A stretch of DNA of 15,270 nt from Pelethousia sp034933245 (GTDB lineage: Bacteria > Bacillota > Clostridia > Christensenellales > CAG-138). The stretch lies in assembly GCA_034933245.1 (NCBI GenBank), contig JAYFNX010000022.1:1-15270 (forward strand), given 5' to 3'. A model generated the notes under the pieces. It was not told the origin of the DNA. It searched no databases and saw only the letters and a list, made by a program, of their open reading frames with translations. Shown here in pieces: positions 7,690 through 14,681 of the stretch. Position numbers and translations under genes: made by a program. Position 1 is the first letter of the stretch. Each line of letters starts with the position of its first letter.

Positions 7690-7762
7690 TTTGGTTTTCT
7701 CCCCCTCTTCTAGCCTCTATCCGCTGCCCGAGCGGAACCGTGGCCTTGTAAGCTTGGAAATT

Positions 7763-7771
7763 ATTATAGCA
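7763..7771 (-). promoter_or_regulatory. Extended -10 promoter for the CAT-like gene
   Basis: On the - strand TGCTATAAT (perfect -10 with TGn) lies about 74 bases upstream of the GTG start. No convincing -35 is present; the expected region falls inside the hairpin at 7773-7800, so terminator and promoter are packed together. Confidence 0.6.
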
Positions 7772-7772
7772 T

Positions 7773-7800
7773 AAATGAGAGCGGTTGCCCGCCCTCATTT
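7773..7800 (-). terminator. Hairpin after the holin gene (probable terminator of the lysis cassette)
   Basis: Arms 7773-7784 and 7789-7800 form 12 unbroken pairs on the - strand (one U-G pair) around a GCAA tetraloop. On the + strand the same position is an A-C mismatch, which favours a role in - strand transcripts. It lies 18 bases after the holin stop. The 3' T-run on the - strand is short (three T), so termination may be weak. Confidence 0.55.
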
Positions 7801-7818
7801 TTCTGTGTGGTTCTTCTT

Positions 7819-8106
7819 TTATCCGTTGTCTCGTTGTTTTAAGCCGGTTATAGTATCATAGCTGCCGTTTGCAGCCAAAGATACGATCACAGCATTAAAC
7901 AGGCATAATGCCCCGTTCGCCCAGGACCATGCTTCACCAAAGTAGGTTGCCCCAAGCAGGACGGCCAAGGCCACCGCATAGGTGAAAATTCTGGTGGGGA
8001 TCTTTGCGGCAATGCCAATCCCTTTAAAAAGCTGGGTAATCACGGTGGTGGCCAAAACTGCACCAGCATAGGTGCCCAGCATGCCCCAAGTAAAAAATTC
8101 GCTCAT
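7819..8106 (-). CDS. Small three-helix membrane protein, probable phage-type holin
   Basis: The 95-residue protein has three predicted membrane segments, at about residues 13-30, 40-57 and 65-82, and a short charged C-terminus (GLKQRDNG). The sequence style (N-terminal EFFTWGMLGTYAGAVLATT, central KIPTRIFTYAVAL, then NAVIVSLAANGSYD) resembles small holins of Clostridia prophages as I recall them. Holins oligomerise in the cytoplasmic membrane and open lesions through which an endolysin without a signal peptide reaches the wall. ATG 8106 has GGAGG with 7-base spacing, in the 14-base gap after the preceding gene. It is the last gene of the endolysin/coiled-coil/holin run. Size, topology and context support the call; no catalytic motif exists to confirm it. 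Confidence 0.75.
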   Translation of the reverse strand: MSEFFTWGMLGTYAGAVLATTVITQLFKGIGIAAKIPTRIFTYAVALAVLLGATYFGEAWSWANGALCLFNAVIVSLAANGSYDTITGLKQRDNG

Positions 8107-8120
8107 ATCCGTTCCTCCAT

Positions 8121-8420
8121 TTAGTATTTTGTTATGTCCTTTTCTATCCTGTCCAGCCGATGTTGCGTGCTTTTTGCATTCTCTTCGACCTTCGTCACCC
8201 GTTCGCGAAGCTGGTCAATATCCTTGTCCTGCGCCCGCAAGTCGGTTTTAATTTCATCTACGCCGCTCTTTATGTAATCCATATCAGCCCGGAGCGCGGC
8301 GGAAGCGGCGGCCTCTTCCCGGTTCGATTTATTGAACTCTCTGGCTCGGCCTACCCATCCCACAAGGATGCCGCTCAGTGCGGCTATGGCCGCAATGATG
8401 GAGCCCCAATTGCCATCCAT
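8121..8420 (-). CDS. Small membrane-anchored coiled-coil protein of the lysis cassette
   Basis: The 99-residue protein has one N-terminal hydrophobic segment (about residues 6-24, SIIAAIAALSGILVGWVG), a basic patch (RAREFNKSNR), and a long charged heptad-like helix from about residue 35 to 97 (DYIKSGVDEIKTDL ... LRERVTKVEENAKS). I do not recognise a named family with certainty. It resembles the accessory membrane/coiled-coil proteins found next to holins in Gram-positive phages; XhlA-type proteins also combine a coiled coil and one membrane helix, but in the opposite order. It lies between endolysin and holin with gaps of 16 and 14 bases. AGGAGGGG precedes ATG 8420. A holin partner, an antiholin, or a membrane tether for the endolysin are all possible; none is shown by sequence. 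Confidence 0.7.
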   Translation of the reverse strand: MDGNWGSIIAAIAALSGILVGWVGRAREFNKSNREEAAASAALRADMDYIKSGVDEIKTDLRAQDKDIDQLRERVTKVEENAKSTQHRLDRIEKDITKY

Positions 8421-8436
8421 CTCGATCCCCTCCTGT

Positions 8437-9930
8437 TCATTCCAAGACCTTCAGCCTGCCATAACGGTTCCAATAGGTTTTCCCGCTGGCGTTTATATCC
8501 CGGACAACCACGCCATCATCTCGGCCTTTGGCTTCAGCTACCATGCCGCTTCCCACATATACGCCTACATGATAGATACGCACGCTGTTATATCTGAATA
8601 CCAGATCTCCGGGGACAAGGTCTTCCCGATCGAGTTTGCTGCTGGCGCTATAAAGCCCCCGGCTGGACATGTCGTTCTTCACGAGGTCGTTGTCCTGTAA
8701 GAAGCGAACGATAAGGCCGCTGCAATCAAAGGCGCGGATGGTTTTTTTGCCTGTTTTCAGCGCCTCATGATAAAAAGCAATGGCGCGATTCGCGTTTTCC
8801 TTCGACGTTTCTCGTTTTTTGATCCATGCTTCCGGGTCCGACATGGCGGTAAGGTCTTCACCTTGGCCGCCCCATACATAGACTTGGCCAATCATAGAAG
8901 CGGTCCATTGGCATAGCAATTGCCGCCAGGAAGCGGGCAATTCCTGTTCCATTGGGTCTTCATCTAATGCAGCCCATGTTTTAGGCCCGCATATGCCGTC
9001 CACGATCAACCCTTTGGCTTGCTGAAAAGCCAGGACCGCGTTGTTCGTTTTGGACCCGAAGATACCATCCAATGTTCCGCAGGGGTAGCCATGGGCCGTA
9101 AGCTTTTTCTGGCACTCCATCACATCCGTATACCCGCCGGCATCCCGCATATAGGGGGACTTGAGCCGTAGCGTGCGCCGGATGATTTGCACCTCATCCG
9201 CAATCTCCACGGCCTTTGGAATCACAACAAAGGCCCCAACGCGAACCACATCTTCCCAAGGAACATACGCATCTCCCTTTCTGCCCCACTTGTTTCCCCA
9301 AGAATTGTGAATAATCGCATACTCTTTTCCGTCCACCAGCAGCCAACCCTTTACCAATACCTGATGGTAGCCTATCTTCGGGCTTTGGCAGCGCCATATT
9401 CCGTTGCTTTGCGGCTCCCATGTTTCCACTGCCAAGGTGGCGGAAACAGGCAAATGACTTCCTTTGGCCAATTTATGGGTCGTGATCAGGGCTTGCTTAA
9501 TTTGCTCCTGCGTATCCACCCGCGCCCAAGTACAACCTGCAAAGGGCTGCGCTTTGGGCAGTTGCACGGCCTTATTGGATTCATAATAGTAAATAGCCTC
9601 AGGTACCTCTAATTCATAAGGGTCATCCGGCAGCCTGGGGCTACCGGATGCTGCCAAAAAATTCAAAGCTTCATTTATATACATGCCGGGGGCCGTATGT
9701 GAACGCCCGCCTGCATAAAGATAATTAACCCCAAAATCGGCCCCATAAGCCAGATAATAAATCCAGCGCATGGTCTGGGGTACGCATGTGTTACTCTGTT
9801 GCTCGTAATGTTTAGAAATTTCGATCTGCCGCCATTCCTGTGGAAAAGCCGCCATCGTTATCCGTACACTATAATCCCACACTTCCGGTGGGGAAGGGAT
9901 TGCTCCCATTTTATATTTATGTTCTTCCAT
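8437..9930 (-). CDS. Endolysin-like protein: papain-like C1 peptidase + peptidoglycan-binding + NlpC/P60
   Basis: The 497-residue protein has no signal peptide. Residues 1-240 form a papain-like (C1) domain: Gln44/Gln45 before nucleophile Cys49 (SNTCVPQTMRW), catalytic His189 (GYHQVLVKGW) and Asn209 in IIHNSWGNKWGRKGDAYVP, the classical C1 Asn-Ser-Trp-Gly motif. Residues about 265-322 are a PG_binding_1 domain (VMECQKKLTAHGYPCGTLDG, FGSKTNNAVLAFQQAKGL, GICGPKTWAAL). Residues about 334-497 are an NlpC/P60 domain with YVWGG, FDCSGLI (Cys403), LVPGDLVF and YHVGVYVG (His454). NlpC/P60 enzymes cut peptide stems of peptidoglycan; the C1 domain could cut another wall peptide, a protein, or the protein itself. 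I chose ATG 9930 because AGGAG sits 7 bases before it; an in-frame start at 9981 lacks a site and adds atypical basic residues. It is first in a run with a coiled-coil protein and a holin. Confidence 0.88.
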   Translation of the reverse strand: MEEHKYKMGAIPSPPEVWDYSVRITMAAFPQEWRQIEISKHYEQQSNTCVPQTMRWIYYLAYGADFGVNYLYAGGRSHTAPGMYINEALNFLAASGSPRLPDDPYELEVPEAIYYYESNKAVQLPKAQPFAGCTWARVDTQEQIKQALITTHKLAKGSHLPVSATLAVETWEPQSNGIWRCQSPKIGYHQVLVKGWLLVDGKEYAIIHNSWGNKWGRKGDAYVPWEDVVRVGAFVVIPKAVEIADEVQIIRRTLRLKSPYMRDAGGYTDVMECQKKLTAHGYPCGTLDGIFGSKTNNAVLAFQQAKGLIVDGICGPKTWAALDEDPMEQELPASWRQLLCQWTASMIGQVYVWGGQGEDLTAMSDPEAWIKKRETSKENANRAIAFYHEALKTGKKTIRAFDCSGLIVRFLQDNDLVKNDMSSRGLYSASSKLDREDLVPGDLVFRYNSVRIYHVGVYVGSGMVAEAKGRDDGVVVRDINASGKTYWNRYGRLKVLE

Positions 9931-10491
9931 ACACTTTCTCCTCTCAAGACGGAATTGCCTCAGTACACGTACCTTATGCATACTGCAAAGGCGTCTATAT
10001 CCCGCCTGTTATAGTATATATGGATAAGCCTTGTCCAAGTGCACAGGGAAAGTGTGGGCACAAGCGATAAATTGCAGAAAAGACAGCTGCCCGAACCGAA
10101 AAAATTGGCTGGAATTTACAAGGATCTATTTGGGAATGTGCTATCCGAAACTTGGGCGGAAGCGTCACATTGGTTCGATCGAGCAAAACGGCATGCGAAA
10201 TCGACGGTCCTGCTAAAATATATGCCACAGAACCGAATCGGATAAGATGGACGGCTACAATCAGCAGATGGGTTTGGGGCTGGACGTAGGCCGTGCTTAG
10301 CTATGAGATACTTGAAAGACTGATAAAAGTGGGATTAGATCGGAGATACAGCATTGTCAAGAAGGAATATCGTGGTGGCAAGGAAATGCGCTTAAGCAAG
10401 AAAGCGTTGAATCGCCCATTTCGTACAAATGGCGGTATCCGGTTGCCGGGGGACTCGTTGGCGGCGGAGGCGCTTGGATTGGATTGCGTTC
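9931..10491. other. Stretch without a convincing gene upstream of the endolysin
   Basis: Apart from the cassette leader and its possible promoter (9931-10040), I can support no gene here. The best frame is a + strand 68-codon ORF from GTG 10039 to TAA 10245, with a protein-like central part (KKLAGIYKDLFGNVLSETW and ASHWFDRAKRHAK) but no ribosome binding site and no family I recognise. A second + strand frame from 10293 runs into the antisense of the next gene and looks incidental. No tRNA, riboswitch, terminator or clear repeat is visible. The stretch could be remnant DNA from a degraded prophage or a regulatory region. Confidence 0.5.
10011..10038 (-). promoter_or_regulatory. Possible promoter of the lysis cassette
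   Basis: On the - strand TTGGAC (10038-10033) and TACTAT (10016-10011) are separated by 16 bases, about 80 bases upstream of the endolysin start. Both hexamers are imperfect, and the AT-rich surroundings also offer TATAAC two bases downstream of TACTAT. Confidence 0.35.
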
Positions 10492-11046
10492 TTAGGCAAC
10501 GGTGCGTATTTTCCCCAACACAAAGCCAGCTACCTGGTCGTAATTTTTCTTGGTGCAAAAGACCGCAATCTTTTCCGTGCAGCCGCCTTGCAACAGGATG
10601 GTATGACTTGCCGGCCTGAAGCTTGCCTTCCGAATACGGCTCCAGGGAAGACGGGTCTCTTGCCTGGCTTGCGCGAGCATACCGGCCCCCGCCACGGCGG
10701 GTTTCCCGGAAAGCACACCAAGTACTACCGTTATGGAATTAAGCAGGCGATTGGTTTTCGCTTGTTTTTCTTGTGTTTTGCAACAGACGCCTTTATCATC
10801 CAGAATAAATTCCGCCATGTATCTGCCGCCATATAGGGCCATGATGAAAAGCCAAGTTAAAAGGAACAGCGCCAAGATTAAAGCAAATGCATAGAGAGTA
10901 TAAACGCTTCCATTGGAAACAATTCCTATAAACAACCCAACGATTCCAAACGGAACGCCAATGGCTATTGCCAATTGGCCTAAAATCACGCTGTTCTTAA
11001 ATATCGGCACGCTGATTTTCCAATGTAATACGCTTTGCTTTACCAT
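10492..11046 (-). CDS. Small membrane protein with two helices and a cytoplasmic PH-like tail (function unknown)
   Basis: The 184-residue protein has two strongly hydrophobic segments (about residues 21-42 and 49-72) followed by a soluble C-terminal part. That part begins with GGRYMAEFILDDKGVCC, runs through a flexible Gly/Ala-rich stretch (VLGVLSGKPAVAGAGML), and ends in LPWSRIRKASFRPASHTILL ... KIAVFCTKKNYDQVAGFV. The strand-rich ending, with a PW-x-x-I step followed by an aromatic/basic strand, resembles bacterial PH-like (YcxB-type) domains, but this is a weak resemblance and no function is claimed. ATG 11046 has GGAGGAGGG about 9 bases upstream on the - strand; a nearer ATG at 11053 is out of frame. 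The gene appears monocistronic, with a promoter near 11140. No terminator is obvious after the stop. Confidence 0.75.
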   Translation of the reverse strand: MVKQSVLHWKISVPIFKNSVILGQLAIAIGVPFGIVGLFIGIVSNGSVYTLYAFALILALFLLTWLFIMALYGGRYMAEFILDDKGVCCKTQEKQAKTNRLLNSITVVLGVLSGKPAVAGAGMLAQARQETRLPWSRIRKASFRPASHTILLQGGCTEKIAVFCTKKNYDQVAGFVLGKIRTVA

Positions 11047-11139
11047 GATCCATTTCCCTCCTCCATAAGGTTACTTCCCCCGCAACGCATGAAAAAATTT
11101 GGCGTTCCGCATAAGCCTCCCCGGCGGCCTCGTGGCAGC

Positions 11140-11148
11140 AGTATACCA
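11140..11148 (-). promoter_or_regulatory. Extended -10 promoter for the small membrane protein gene
   Basis: On the - strand TGGTATACT (TGn plus a 5/6 -10 hexamer) lies about 94 bases upstream of ATG 11046. A second copy of the same element occurs 31 bases further upstream on this strand (11171-11179). Confidence 0.5.
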
Positions 11149-11180
11149 AGCTAAATTTCCATTTTAGTAAACTATACCAA
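11140..11180. repeat. Direct repeat of TATACCAA, 31 bases apart
   Basis: TATACCAA occurs at 11142-11149 and again at 11173-11180. The + strand reads AGTATACCAA and ACTATACCAA, so nine of ten bases match. The spacing is close to three helical turns. It may be a tandem promoter or a repeated regulator-binding site; chance cannot be excluded for so short a repeat. Confidence 0.4.
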
Positions 11181-11292
11181 ACAAAGCAAGGGAATACATC
11201 CCTCAATTGGGTGATCGTTCGGACGGTTCACCAAGATGCTCCCGCCGCCAGGCATGCCATCGTGCGTATATTTGATGCAGAACGGAGGAAAA

Positions 11293-12501
11293 ATGAGCAC
11301 ATATCAAAGAGGAGGCCTTATGTTTTCGTTATTTAAAAAAGGAAGAGCCAGGTTCTACAATGTAGCCGAAAATGCACAGTCTACTCTGGAAGGCTGTGTC
11401 TTAACCTCCTCCCTGGAAAAAAACGTTCAAATCATTCGCGACATCTTTGTGGATGTGGACATCTTGCGCGTGAAGCACATTGAGAATGCGCACTTTAAAA
11501 GCTTGTGCTACTGCATCCTTTTTTTCGACGGCGTGGTAGACGCAGAGGCTATCAACGGAAATATTGTTAAACCGCTTCAACTATCCCAGGTTGCTGCAGG
11601 AGGCAAAGGGATGATCGACGTGATAATGAACCAGATCGTTCAAATAAGCGAAGCGAGTAAAACGAATCAACTGCAGAAAATCGTGGAAGCAGTTTGCTAT
11701 GGGGAGACGATCCTTCTTGTAGATGGGCAGGACCAAGCCGTACTTCTTAACGCAAAGGAGTTCAAAATTCGCTCGGTATCGGAGCCGGACAATGAAAAGA
11801 TTATGGCCGGCCCGCGGGATGGGTTTACGGAATCCCTCATGACCAACCTGTCCTTCATCCGGCGGCGCGCGCTTACGCCCGATTTAAAAATGAAATTCCT
11901 TAGCTTGGGCCGCCGTACAAAAACCAAAGCCTGTATTTGTTATATGGAAGGAATCGTAAACAAACAGATTCTGGAAGAACTTTATCACCGTCTAAACACC
12001 ATCGATATAGATGGGGTTCTGGATGTGAATTATATCACGGAACTCATTAAGGATGCTCCCTGGTCCCCTTTCCGTTCCACTGGTTACACCGAACGGCCGG
12101 ATGTCATCATGGGAAAAATTCTGGAAGGGCGCATCGCCGTCTTTTTGGACGGTACCCCCATGGTCATGACCGTACCCTATCTTTTTGTAGAGAATTTTCA
12201 GAGCAGCGAGGATTATTATCTGAGTTTCTTTTACTCGTCTTTCTCCCGGCTTCTGCGGATTTTAAGTTTCTTTCTTACCATCATCGTACCGGGGCTTTAT
12301 ATTTCCATAGGCGCTTTCCATCACGAGATGTTTCCGCTTCAACTATTCATCAACATCGCCGCAGAGCGGCAGAGCGTCCCACTTCCGGCTGCCGTGGAAG
12401 CTTTCGGTATGCTTATCCTTTTTGATATCCTGAAAGAAACAGGGGCGCGAATGCCTTCGACCATCGGCCAGACGCTTATTGGCGGGCATTTATGCGGATG
12501 A
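11293..12501 (+). pseudogene. GerA-family spore germination protein gene, 3' end lost
   Basis: The gene encodes the A subunit type of the GerA germinant receptor family (GerAA/SpoVAF), an inner spore membrane protein. The soluble N-terminal domain is complete: DIFVDVDILRVKHI, GETILLVDGQDQAVLLNAK, PRDGFTESLMTNLSFIRRR, DAPWSPFRSTGYTERPDVIM, LEGRIAVFLDGTPMVMTVPY. The first membrane helix (LLRILSFFLTIIVPGLYISI) and the AAVEAFGMLILFDILKETGARMP segment follow. After STIGQTL (base about 12477) the expected SIVGALV-type continuation is missing; the frame enters recombinase DNA and stops at 12501. Roughly the last quarter of the usual length, including the remaining membrane helices, is absent. Two in-frame starts have good sites: ATG 11293 (GGAGG 11284-11288) and ATG 11320 (AGGAGG 11310-11315). 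B and C subunit genes are not seen. Confidence 0.88.
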
Positions 12502-13855
12502 CGGTATATCAGGTACCAACACCAAGAAGCGTGAGGAATTCAACCGCATGATTGACGAGTGCATGGCGGGCAGTATCGACATGATTATCACGAAATCCAT
12601 CAGCCGGTTTGCCCGTAACACACTGGACTGTCTGAAATACATCCGCCAGCTCAAAGAAAAGAACATTCCCGTGTACTTCGAAAAAGAAAACATCAACACT
12701 ATGGATTCCAAGGGTGAGGTTATGCTCACGATTATGGCATCCCTTGCCCAGCAGGAAAGCCAGTCTCTGAGCCAAAACGTAAAGCTGGGTTTGCAGTACC
12801 GCTACCAGCAGGGTGAAATCCAGGTCAACTGCAATTGGTTCCTCGGCTATGCCAAGGACGAAAACAAGCATCTGGTGGTTGTGCCGGAGGAAGCCGAAAT
12901 CGTCAAGCGCATATACCGTGAATACCTTGAAGGCGCCAGCATGCTGAAAATTGCCCGCGGACTGGAAGCGGACGGCATTCTGAACGGCGCGGGTCGGGAA
13001 AAGTGGCATACCAGCAACATCAGCACAATTCTTCGAAATGAGAAATACATCGGTGACGCCCTTTTGCAGAAAACCTACACCGTAGACTTCCTTACAAAAC
13101 AGCGAGTTAAGAACAACGGCCTTGTGCCGCAGTATTATGTGGAAAACAGCCACGAAGCCATCATTCCACGCGAGATTTTCATGCAGGTGCAGGAGGAACT
13201 CGTCCGCCGACGCATCATCCATACTAGCCCGAACGGGAAAAACCGGGTTTTCAGCAGCAGCCACTGCCTGTCGAATATTGTGTTCTGCGGCTGCTGCGGA
13301 GAGTTTTACCGCAGGATTCATTGGTACAACCGCGGCAAGAAGTCCATCGTGTGGCGGTGCATCAGCCGCCTTGAAAACACCGGACTGTTCTGCGATGCCC
13401 GCACCGTGCCGGAAAGCCAGATTGAGCAGGTGCTGGTCTCCGCCATCAATCAGACATGGTGTGACAAGGATACCTTCCTCGCCACCCTGCAAAGAAACAT
13501 CGAAACCGTTCTGGAATCCGAAAAAAGCCAGCCGCTTAACGACATCGAAAAGCGGCTGGCCAAATTACAGGAGGAGCTTTTGAAACGGACCGGTGCCCGA
13601 GCCGACTATGAGGATGTCGGCGAGGAAATTTACCGCCTTCGCGAGGATAAGCAGAAGCTTCAGCTGGAAAGCGCCGGGCGGGATGAGCAGAAAAAGCGCA
13701 TCACCGAGATGGGCACCTTCCTGCGGGAGCAGCCCACCGCCCTGACGGAATACGACGAGCCGCTTGTCCGGCGGCTGATTGAAAAGGTCACCATCTACGA
13801 GGGTAAATTCACGGTGGAATTCAAGTCCGGTGTGACGGTAGATGTAAATGAATAA
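12478..13855 (+). pseudogene. Large serine recombinase, N-terminus (catalytic serine) missing
   Basis: About 459 codons of a large serine recombinase of the type carried by integrative elements of Clostridia. The resolvase domain begins only at LAGIYADDGISGTNTKKREEF and continues with IDMIITKSISRFARNTLDCL, the active-site Arg region, and LAQQESQSLSQNVKLG. The recombinase domain follows (WFLGYAKD, EEAEIVKRIYREYLEG, WHTSNISTILRNEKYIGD, AIIPREIF), then a zinc ribbon (FCGCCGEFYRR, VWRC, FCDAR) and a charged coiled coil (LEKRL-type heptads near 13540-13720). About 60 residues are missing at the N-terminus, including the YCRVST segment with the nucleophilic Ser, so the product cannot be active as it stands. 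No ribosome binding site exists for a start here. The missing part is replaced by germination-gene sequence in another frame. Confidence 0.9.
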
Positions 13856-13860
13856 AGATA

Positions 13861-13914
13861 AAAATGAGCAAGGCACTCTACGAGAGATTTGACGTAGGGT
13901 GCCTTGCTCATTTT
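13861..13914. terminator. Long inverted repeat, probable bidirectional terminator
   Basis: A 21-bp stem (13861-13881 with 13894-13914, one T-G pair) has a 12-base loop and is flanked by AAAA on the left and TTTT on the right. It lies between the convergent recombinase (stop 13855) and hydrolase (stop 13920) genes, so it can end transcripts from both sides. Confidence 0.88.
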
Positions 13915-13919
13915 CAGTT

Positions 13920-14681
13920 TTACAGCCACACCGACCAGTCTTCGTAATCGAAAGTTCCGCTGCCATGATGCAGCTTGCCGTCCGCTTTCAGTTGTCGGAA
14001 AGCATCTCGCATTCGAGTTAAAATTTCCGGTTGTATGTCCAAGCTATGGTGTGCGGGAAATACCTGTTTCACCGGCAAAACAGAGATTTTTTCCAATGAT
14101 TCCAAATAAGCTTCTGGGTCTGTGGAAGGATAGTATGCGAACAAAGTGTCCTTATAAACAAGATCACCGGTAAAAAGATAGCCGCGCTCTTTTTCCCAAA
14201 AGCACATATGCCCTGGGGAGTGCCCCGGCGTATGCAGGATTTCAATAACCCGACCGCCAATGTCAATCACGTCGTGATCATGCAGAATCCGTGTGGGCGT
14301 TCCCTGAAAAAACTCATATGTGCTGACATCATATCCGTCCGGTAAATTACAACGGTCAACCACCATATTACGAATCGTATCCATTGTCAGAGGGAACCCG
14401 CCCGAAAGCCAATCCAGTTCTGCCTCATGGGCGTAAAAATCAGGATAGTATTTATGCCCTCCGATATGATCCCAATGGATATGGGTGGCGACGGCGGTAA
14501 TCGGTTTGTCAGTCAGCTTTTTCACTTCTTCGGAAATATCGCAAATACCAAGCCCGGTGTCAATGAGCAAGCTTCGTTTGTTCCCGTTTAGAAGGTAACA
14601 GTGTGTTTCTTCCCAATGCCTGTACTCGCTGATAATATAAGTATCCGCGTCAATGCGGTCTATTGTAAACCAATCGTTCAT
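13920..14681 (-). CDS. Metallo-beta-lactamase-fold hydrolase
   Basis: The 253-residue protein has a complete set of metal ligands for a dinuclear MBL-fold hydrolase: HIHWDH (His67, His69, Asp71, His72), HTPGHSPGH (ligand His154), LFTGD (Asp173) and PAHH (His211). The N-terminus TYIISEYRHWEETHCYLLNG leads into LLIDTGLG, the usual strand-loop before the HxHxDH motif. The spacing is that of glyoxalase II / quorum-quenching-lactonase-like general hydrolases rather than class B antibiotic lactamases. The substrate cannot be deduced. Start ATG 14681 overlaps the stop of the upstream GrpB-family gene by 4 bases and follows AAAGGA with about 10-base spacing, so the two are translationally coupled. 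The tail DYEDWSVWL is aromatic-rich. Confidence 0.9.
   Translation of the reverse strand: MNDWFTIDRIDADTYIISEYRHWEETHCYLLNGNKRSLLIDTGLGICDISEEVKKLTDKPITAVATHIHWDHIGGHKYYPDFYAHEAELDWLSGGFPLTMDTIRNMVVDRCNLPDGYDVSTYEFFQGTPTRILHDHDVIDIGGRVIEILHTPGHSPGHMCFWEKERGYLFTGDLVYKDTLFAYYPSTDPEAYLESLEKISVLPVKQVFPAHHSLDIQPEILTRMRDAFRQLKADGKLHHGSGTFDYEDWSVWL

Noticed and set aside
8160..8700. Two + strand frames over the endolysin and coiled-coil genes
   Set aside because: They are antisense shadows without ribosome binding sites; the - strand genes have motifs and strong sites.
10170..10180. GGTTCGATC resembling a tRNA T-loop
   Set aside because: No flanking T-stem, acceptor stem or anticodon arm can be drawn around it.
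11060..11292. Sigma-G-type sporulation promoter for the germination gene
   Set aside because: GCATG near 11086 and CATAAGC near 11109 have roughly the right spacing, but the second box lacks the conserved 3' TA, so I cannot support it.
12479..12501. Translational fusion or frameshift between germination protein and recombinase
   Set aside because: The two reading frames are offset and the first ends at TGA 12499-12501; no slippery sequence is present, and a fused product would make no functional sense.
12509..13492. 327-codon - strand frame opposite the recombinase
   Set aside because: The + strand shows recombinase, zinc ribbon and coiled coil; the antisense product has no recognisable motif.
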